From assembly GCF_963583255.1 (NCBI RefSeq), contig NC_084818.1, positions 11,720,222-11,784,221 on the forward strand: DNA of 64,000 nucleotides, read 5' to 3'. Every line of letters starts with the position of its first letter. Position 1 is the first letter of the stretch. The translations under genes and the position numbers were made by a program. This document shows positions 57,524 to 64,000 of this stretch, one piece after another. The notes below the pieces were generated by a model that saw nothing but the letters and a program-made list of their open reading frames with translations, was not told where the DNA came from and made no database searches. Source of the stretch: Pyrus communis. Lineage: Eukaryota > Streptophyta > Magnoliopsida > Rosales > Rosaceae.

Positions 57524-57593
57524 ATTTGGTATCAGAGCCTAACCCTGGTCGTGGTGTGCCGACGAGGACGTCGGGCCCCTAAGGAGGGTGGAT
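57524..57593 (+). other. Cassandra internal domain: primer site and polypurine tract
   Basis: Just 70 bp: TTTGGTATCAGAGCC, a short spacer with GACGAGGACGTCGG, and the purine tract AAGGAGGGTGGAT before the next LTR start. No coding capacity, as expected for a TRIM. An inverted copy lies at 57849-57918. Confidence 0.9.
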
Positions 57594-58469
57594 TGTGACA
57601 TCCCACATCGCCCAGGGGAGTGATCCTTAAATGTATATTCCCATCCCTACCTAGCACGAGGCCTTTTGGGAGCTCACTGGCTTCAGGTTCTGTTGGAACT
57701 CCGAAGTTAAGCGAGAAGGGGGCTAGAGCAATCCCATGATGGGTGACCCACTGGGAAGTTGCTCGTGAGTTCCCAAAAGGCCTCGTGCTAGGTAGGGATG
57801 GGAATATACATTTAAGGATCACTCCCCTGGGCGATGTGGGATGTCACAATCCACCCCCCTTAGGGGCCCGACGTCCTCGTCGGCACACCACGACCAGGGT
57901 TAGGCTCTGATACCAAATTGTCACATCCCGGCCCGGGTGGGACCACTTCCCGGGCTCGCTCCACCACCGTAGCATGATATTGTCCGCTTTGGGCTTACCA
58001 TTCCCTCACGGTTTTGTTTTTGGGAACTCACGAGCAACTTCCCAGTGGGTCACCCATCATAGGATTGCTCTAGCCCCCTTCTCGCTTAACTTCGGAGTTC
58101 CAACGGAACCCGAAGCCAGTGAGCTCCCAAAAGGCCTCGTGTTAGGTAGGGATGGGAATATACATTTAAGGATCACTCCCCTGGGCGATGTGGGATGTCA
58201 CATAATGGGGTAGAGTCGGCCACTAAATGGCCACCTCTTGTTTTCCATCTTGATTTTTATTTGAACAAACGCTATTATCCACCAAACCTAAAAGAAAAAA
58301 AAAAGTAAGGGAGGAGGTGACCATCTTAGCTTGATAAGCTAGGAAAATCTCTCTTTTATATTTATTAGTTTTATAATAAAATTCAGATAATACAAAATAA
58401 GAACAAGTACAAATATGAACATAAAATAGGATAACATTAATTAAGCCGTTAAACTCAAAAATATTTATA

Positions 58470-58770
58470 TACATTAAACTGAACACTAGTACTTTTATTA
58501 TTTCTTAAAATAAACACTACTGCTTTAACTATTTGTTAAATTGAACACTAATTATTTCTAAACTAAATACGAGTACTATTACTATTTCTGAAAGCGAACA
58601 TTGGTATCACTATTTCTTAAATTGAATACTAACTATTTCTTAAGCTCAACACAAGTATGATCATTATTTATTAAACTAAACATTGGTACTATAACTATTT
58701 CTTAAACTGAGCACTAACTATTTCTAGAAGTAAACATGGCTACTATCACTATTTCCTGAACAGAGCATCG
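58470..58770. repeat. degenerate tandem repeat, unit about 30 bp, in copy A
   Basis: Units of the type AACACTAGTACTATCACTAT then TTCTTAAACTG repeat about nine times. The collinear array in copy B lies at about 62855-63150. Confidence 0.8.
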
Positions 58771-59323
58771 AGTATTTTTGATAGTCATGAAACAAAAACA
58801 CAATTTCAAGAAACCGACAGATGCAACACATAGAATTTTCAAGAGAACCGGGTATTGGGTGGTGAAGTATATAGAGAAAATGGGGTATTGGGTGATGAAT
58901 ATAGCAGAGAATATTGGTAGGGAAGAAGAATGGAGTGCGGTGATTATAAAAATAAAAAATTAGACTTGGCCAAAACAAACGTCGTTTTAGGCCAAGTCTT
59001 TATGAAAAATAAAAAAACCCTTCTTCCTCGCGCGGTCGTCTTCTACATGAAGATGCCACTGCAACACATTTACAAAGCACAGAAGTTTCCATAAAATATT
59101 AGATTTCAAGCAAGATTTTGGATAACAGGAATGCCCAGTCAACGCCTTAGGTGCACCTTGGCTTGCACCTCGAAAGAGCCTAGGCGAGTTTCTGCCTACT
59201 CGCAAAAAAAAAAAGACGAAACTGCTGAAGTCTCGCCTCGAAGGCCACCTTTTGTATTATAATGCGGGTTAATTTAATATAGATTAATATAGATCAATCT
59301 ACAATAGTATCATCATAATTCTT

Positions 59324-59355
<32 letters not shown>

Positions 59356-59383
<28 letters not shown>
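59356..59383. repeat. 28-nt T tract between target site and LTR
   Basis: TATAT (59351-59355) is followed by 28 T residues before the LTR start TGTGACTACC. The right flank resumes directly with TATAT (61823-61827). The tract is absent from copy A. Confidence 0.7.
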
Positions 59384-59385
<2 letters not shown>

Positions 59386-61822
59386 TGACTACCCGTTCCA
59401 ATTTATTGTATAATTTTCTCCCGAGAGTGTAAAGTGACGAATATGCCCTCGTTGGCTAAGTGACGTGGATGTGTATATGTAGTTTTAATTCATTATTTTC
59501 GCTGTCGTAATTAAATCGTACTCAACATCACGAGTGCGTTGAGGCGGGTTAAAACCAAATTGGAGCCGTAACGAAAAAGTTTCGATTATTTAGGTGCGTA
59601 AATGGGTAAATTGTGGACCAATTATATGGGCTCCTATTTCTTTTAGCAGAATCAGATAATTTGTTTTTCGTCTTTTTAGGCCAATTAAAATTAGCTCTTT
59701 CTCTCTCTCTTAGCCAATCAGCGAACGCACACGCACACGCACACGCACACACACACTCACTCTTCCTTCTCTCTCTCATTCTCAACTATTCTCCCTCTGT
59801 ACACCCGAGACACCCCACATACACAACCATCATCAAACTTACATGGATCGAACTTTTGGAAACTACCACCATCCTCCTCTTGACCACACAATCACCACCA
59901 TACCTTTAGTTTTCCGTTTTGGTGAGTTTTAGCTCAGAAACCAGAAGCTCCGACGAGAATAGGTGAGTTTGAAGAGTAGATTTAGCTCAGGATGGTCTCT
60001 ATGCAACTTCCCTAGCACTTTAGAGTAGATTTGGAGTGGAGTGGATGTCGGAATAGGTGAGTTCAAAGAGTTGCAGAGTTGACTGGATTTTCCAAGGAAT
60101 TTTCCAATCGTTTTTCATTTGATTTGGACTTCTAATAGGTACAAACGTGTTTTACTCTTCGAGACCTTCAAATCCATATAAATTTCATGGATTTTGGTTA
60201 AGAAATGAAGTAAATATAAAGCTTTGAAAATTTTGCAAAAACCGGCGAGTGCAGACGACGACGGAGGGGGGCGGCGCGGAGACCCGCGGGTGACTGGAGA
60301 AGAAAAAGGTGTATTCCGTTAACTTTAATGGAATATTCTAACAGCGTTAGGTAACACCGTTACCATTTAACGGAATATTCCGCCTATTTTGACGAAATAT
60401 TCCGCCTATTTTGACGAAATATTCCTAACGCCGTTAGGGTTTCCGTCAGTGTGTTATACACGTGCCTGCGCGTGGCTGACGCGTGAGGGCACGTCCGGTG
60501 TCCAAAATTTTTTTCAAAAATTTGTGTGGGTTCGTATCATCGAGTAGATCACATTTGTATATTCAAACCTTACTTTTGAGCAAACTATAAGGAGTTATTC
60601 CCAGGTTTTGTATATGTGCTAATTAATTAACATAAAAATAGTTGTATTGCATATAGGTGAGACGTACCTCAAGGACGAGCGTGGACAAGTGAGGCTAGGG
60701 GGCTACGATCCTACTACTTATCAATGAGTGGGCATTTGTTATATATATACAGTTTTCAGAAATGTTTTTATATGGAATTATGCCTTGCTCGCCATGTCGT
60801 AAATAAGTTACATTTTAAATATGGCATTGTTACACTTGTGAATTGTATTGTGTGATGCTGCGGAGACTCGGGTAAGCTTCAGGTGAGTATTATGTGATTG
60901 AATGAGTTGTATTGCATTGTTATGCATACATTTATTTAGAGCTCATCATGGCTACACCCCGGTATTAGTGCTCCCGCCCGAGGCTAGGCCAGCCTTCACA
61001 TGATTGTTCACCTCCCACACCGCACGTTCACCTTGGATCCAAGTCTAGTGCCAGCCTGTCGTACATACCACAATAAGTAGTTTCGATTCGTAGGTGATCC
61101 ATGATTTATCGCACAGCCTTCACGTAACCGTAGCACTTGAGCATACATATTTGTACCCAGCATGTCGCACAAGTCAGACTAGGTGACTCTAACTCGTGTG
61201 CTAGCCTAGATTGATGAGCTACAGGTCCAGTCGCACATGTCACATTAGGTGACTCTGACTGGCATACTATTTTATATTGGTTTCACACCTGGCTTACACT
61301 TAATATTGCTGAGATATTATGACATGACATACTTCAGTTTTCGCTGCTTTTGGGCATTGGTTTTCATACCTACGTAGTAGTATTTTCTGGAAACTATACG
61401 GGTTTTACAGATAGAGGTTATTATGTTCATAAAGATAAATACATTTTCAAACGGTTTGTTTTTGCCCACTCACCCTTCTGTTTTGCGCCCCTCCAGGTTC
61501 TAGGTAGCTGTTCATCTTTGGTGGCTTACGAGGACTACGCGGCGGTTCTGACATTTCCATAAATAAAAGTAGGGATCTTTTCTCTGTTTGTATAATTAGT
61601 ACTCAGTTAGTTTGACTATACTTTCGTTTTACCTATACTCTGATATGCGTGTATCTTATACTTGATCACTTTCACACACTTACATATTATCTTTAGTTAA
61701 ATAAGTTTAGTTTGCTTTTTATTTATTCACATTTCTCTTATTAGTATCATTTCTGCTGCGCACTTGGTTACGTCACTCTCACGTGACGACCAGCACGTCT
61801 CGACTCCGGTCAGGGTGTGTCA
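59384..61822 (+). mobile_element. solo LTR, diverged relative of the 4581/17842 Gypsy family
   Basis: A 2439-bp LTR TGTGACTACCCG ... CAGGGTGTGTCA inserted in the (TA)n tract of copy B. It is collinear with the other two LTR types: GGTGAGACGTACCTCAAGGACGAGCG, GGGGGCTACGATCC, CTCACATGATTGTTCACCTCC-like text, GCGCCCCTCCAGGTTCTAG, CACGTGACGACCAGCA. The short split strings show strong divergence. It contains a CACACGCACACGCACAC run near 59727 and several GGAATATTCC-like palindromes (60300-60430). No internal domain is present. Confidence 0.88.
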
Positions 61823-63450
61823 TATATAAATAGATTTAATTATGTATATAATATATATATATGTATGTATATATATATATATATTGATAATGTATATTAT
61901 ATAGTATCCCAATTCTATTTCTTTGCTTTATCTATTTTGATTTAATTTGTGTTATTTTCAATTAAATTAATTTGAAATAATCGAAAGCAATTTTTATGAT
62001 TAGAATTCCTAGATTTCTGATTATTTTCAATATGAATCCCGATTGAAAGAATCAATGACTTCTTCGTCGGAATGTTAACAAAAAAATTATTTTATTATAC
62101 CCATCGAAGAAGTCATTGATTGAACAACTTGTTATTCTTAACACTTGGTTTCAAGAATTCCTATACAACTTAAGCGACACAATAAAAGTTTTTTCTATTC
62201 TTTTATTAACTGATTTATTTATGTATAGGATTCCATTCGCCCCACGGTTGGAAATTAATAATTGGCTATGTCTATAAAGATTTTGGATCTGCTCATAATG
62301 ATCAAATTATATCCGGTCTTGTTTCTTCTTTTCCAGTAGCGCATCTTTTATAACACTACTATTGGTTGACAGAAACAAAGTATCTAGTTTGTCAATCCCT
62401 TCCTTCTGCACTTGCTTCCATCTCTCTCAAATACCCGCGAGTCCTTGTCTTCATTTTTGTTCTTTTTATCTTCTTATTAATTTTGTCATCCCTCTATCCT
62501 TCCATGCTTCACTCTCCCTCTTTCCTTTTTTTTTCATAACCTGGGAAGAGTGCCATATATAATGGGGTAGAGTCGGCCACTAAATGGCCACTTCCTGTTT
62601 TTCATCTTAATTTTTATTTGAACAAACGATATTATCTACCAAACCCAAAAAAAAAAAAAAAAAAAAAACAAATGTAAAGGAGGAGGCGGCCATCTTAGCT
62701 TGATAAGCTAGGAAAATCTCTCTTTTATATTTATTAGTTTTATAATAAAATTCAGATAATACAAAATAAGAACAAGCACAAATATGAACATAAAATAGGA
62801 TAACATTAATTAAGCCGTTAAACTCAAAAATATTTATATACATTAAAATGAACACTAGTACTTTTATTATTTCTTAAAATGAACACTACTACTTTAACTA
62901 TTTGTTAAATTGAACACTAATTATTTCTAAACTAAATACAAGTACTATCATTATTTCTTAAAATGAACATTGGTATATCTATTTCTTAAATTGAATACTA
63001 ACTATTTCCTAAGCTCAACACGAGTACGATCACTATTTATTAAACTAAACATTGATACTATCACTATTTCTTAAACTGAACACTGACTATTTCTAGAACT
63101 AAACATGGCTACTATCATTATTTCCTAAACAGAGCATCGAGTATTTTTGATATTCATGAAACAAAAACACAATTTCAAGACACCAACAGATGCAACACAT
63201 AGAATTTTCATTCACATATCCATAACTTTATAGAGTTTCATTCATATAGATCTTCCCTATACATCCAAATTCAAAATTCAAATTGCCTTCCCGTTACCTT
63301 ATCATGAATGACTTGAGTGGGTACACATTTTTTGTGTCGGGTTTGCGAATGACCTATATTGACAACGTATCTCAACCATATTGAAAGTATACTTAAAGGG
63401 GATTTGGGTTTAAGCCTGCCTCAAACTCAAATCCCTTTAAGTAGGGTTTT

Positions 63451-63726
63451 CAAGAAAAACATAGGAAACTGGATGACTTGGCGGAGTCATTTAACTTGCT
63501 CTGCAAGTGCCAGATGAAACTCAATCCGGAGAAGTGCGTCTTGGGTGTCCAAAGCCGAAAGTTCTTGGGATATTTGGTGACTCAGAGAGGTATCAAAGCC
63601 AATCCGAACCAGATAACGGCCATCGTTGAGATGCAATCCCCCAGTACAGTGAGGGAGGTCCAAAGTCTCACGGGCAGAGTTGCGGCACTGAGCCGATTCC
63701 TCTCCAGATCAACATCAACTTTTTGA
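63451..63726 (+). pseudogene. Ty3/Gypsy reverse-transcriptase fragment (Tat/Ogre/Athila side)
   Basis: The frame reads LDDLAESFNLLCKCQMKLNP, then CVLGVQSRKFLGYLVTQRGI, SPSTVREVQSLTGRVAALSR and FLSRST before a stop. This is the RT thumb/connection region of non-chromovirus Ty3/Gypsy elements. It is a different lineage from the Tekay element at 4581. No LTR, RNase H or integrase is seen beside it. Confidence 0.85.
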
Positions 63727-64000
63727 AACCCCTGTTCGTATCCCAAGCATCGCCGGTGTATTACGGCATGCCAGACATGGCCTAAAGCAAGCATTATCAA
63801 TCCGAATCCTCGGAAAACACTGGCTCTTGGGATCTGACAAATTTTGCATCTCATAATTCAAGACCCAAAAAATAAAGGAACTAAGCACAAAATACATGAG
63901 ATGACTTTTCACGTTCTAACATAAATACGAAATCCATGTCCAAAATAAATAGACATTATAATGCTCTCTCCAACAAAGGATAATGTATTAGATAGATATG
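63727..64000. other. window end, no feature recognised
   Basis: May contain the decayed continuation of the RT fragment (GAAACCCCTGTTCG follows the stop). No gene seen. Confidence 0.35.

Larger units (their letters stand above)
57240..58202. mobile_element. head-to-head (palindromic) Cassandra-derived element
   Basis: 963 bp bracketed by the TSD TAATG (57235-57239, 58203-58207). Order: LTR plus strand 57240-57523 (284 bp); internal 57524-57593 (70 bp, primer site TGGTATCAGAGCC at 57527-57539); hybrid LTR 57594-57848; internal inverted 57849-57918; LTR inverted 57919-58202 (284 bp). The hybrid is sense LTR head to about 57778, then the inverse of the LTR head. The joint falls in CCCAAAA, shared by GTGAGTTCCCAAAA (sense) and GTGAGCTCCCAAAA (antisense). 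The arms pair for 424 bp with a 115-bp loop. Each LTR holds 5S-type A and C boxes. Copy B has the uninterrupted site near 62560. Confidence 0.95.
54036..58840. repeat. tandem segmental duplication, copy A (with three inserted elements)
   Basis: Collinear with 58841-63209. Removing the three insertions and their TSDs leaves about 1860 bp, matching about 1890 bp in copy B after removal of its LTR. Shared landmarks: AACCGGGTATTGGG, CTTGGCCAAAACGGACG, ATTAGATTTCAAGCAAGATT, a (TA)n tract, AATAATCGAAAGC, CATCGAAGAAGTCATTGATT, GGGTAGAGTCGGCCACTAAA. Copy B starts exactly where copy A ends (58840/58841). Confidence 0.93.
58841..63209. repeat. tandem segmental duplication, copy B (with one inserted LTR)
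   Basis: Second copy of the unit at 54036-58840. It lacks the two Cassandra insertions and the MULE and shows single uninterrupted target sites for each, but carries its own Gypsy LTR at 59384-61822. Confidence 0.93.

Noticed and set aside
57136..58213. Frames of about 79-108 aa sharing NSRATSQWVTHHGIALAPFS
   Set aside because: All are translations of the Cassandra LTR (5S-like segment) on one strand or the other; the repetition reflects LTR copies, not a gene family.

Overview
The window is nuclear DNA of a flowering plant (eudicot). It has GT-AG introns, plant-specific gene architectures, LTR retrotransposons primed by initiator-tRNA-Met, MITEs, SINEs and a Cassandra-type 5S-bearing TRIM. 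The receptor-like protein at the left edge and several repeat families look like those of apple or pear, so Rosaceae (Maleae) is my best guess. That is inference from remembered family resemblance, not proof.

Layout. (1) 2-2449, minus: the N-terminal 816 codons of an LRR receptor-like protein (Cf/EIX/HcrVf type) that runs off the left edge. (2) 4581-14029: a full-length Ty3/Gypsy chromovirus (Tekay/Del type), 5-bp TSD AATGG, nearly identical 2.25-kb LTRs, one gag-pol frame with a stop in gag and a changed integrase catalytic residue. (3) 14418-17610: a 1.6-kb tandem duplication carrying a SINE and a MITE, then a 2.16-kb solo LTR of the same broad family (17842-20000, TSD TTTAA). (4) 22872-29760, minus: a complete 14-exon signal-peptide-peptidase-like gene (537 aa) with one GC-AG intron and a 35-nt exon. 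(5) 34062-40110, minus: a complete 9-exon U-box/USP/kinase gene of the PUB33 type (898 aa) with a solo LTR in an intron. (6) 41-48 kb: MITEs, a decayed LINE, a SINE, and fragments of gene-like sequence. (7) 48589-52542: a Copia-like solo LTR, then the 3' part of a gene with a ubiquitin-interacting-motif-like helix, then a short non-autonomous LTR element. (8) 54036-63209: an ancestral unit of about 1.9 kb, tandemly duplicated, whose two copies were later hit by four different elements. (9) 63451-63726: a Ty3/Gypsy RT scrap.

The most unusual object is at 57240-58202: a 963-bp element built from Cassandra LTR and internal parts arranged head to head as a giant inverted repeat (LTR+, internal+, hybrid half-LTR, internal-, LTR-), yet flanked by a 5-bp TSD and matched by an empty site in the duplicate copy. 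It therefore appears to have integrated as one palindromic unit. Also worth attention are the 1.7-kb MULE with 253-bp TIRs filled with (GAA)n and C-runs, and repeated GGAATATTCC palindromes (heat-shock-element-like) kept in four diverged Gypsy LTRs.

The three host genes are unrelated in function (surface immune-type receptor, intramembrane aspartyl protease, ubiquitin ligase/kinase); nothing suggests a cluster. All coordinates come from reading by eye. Exon borders were checked by reading-frame phase and splice signals.
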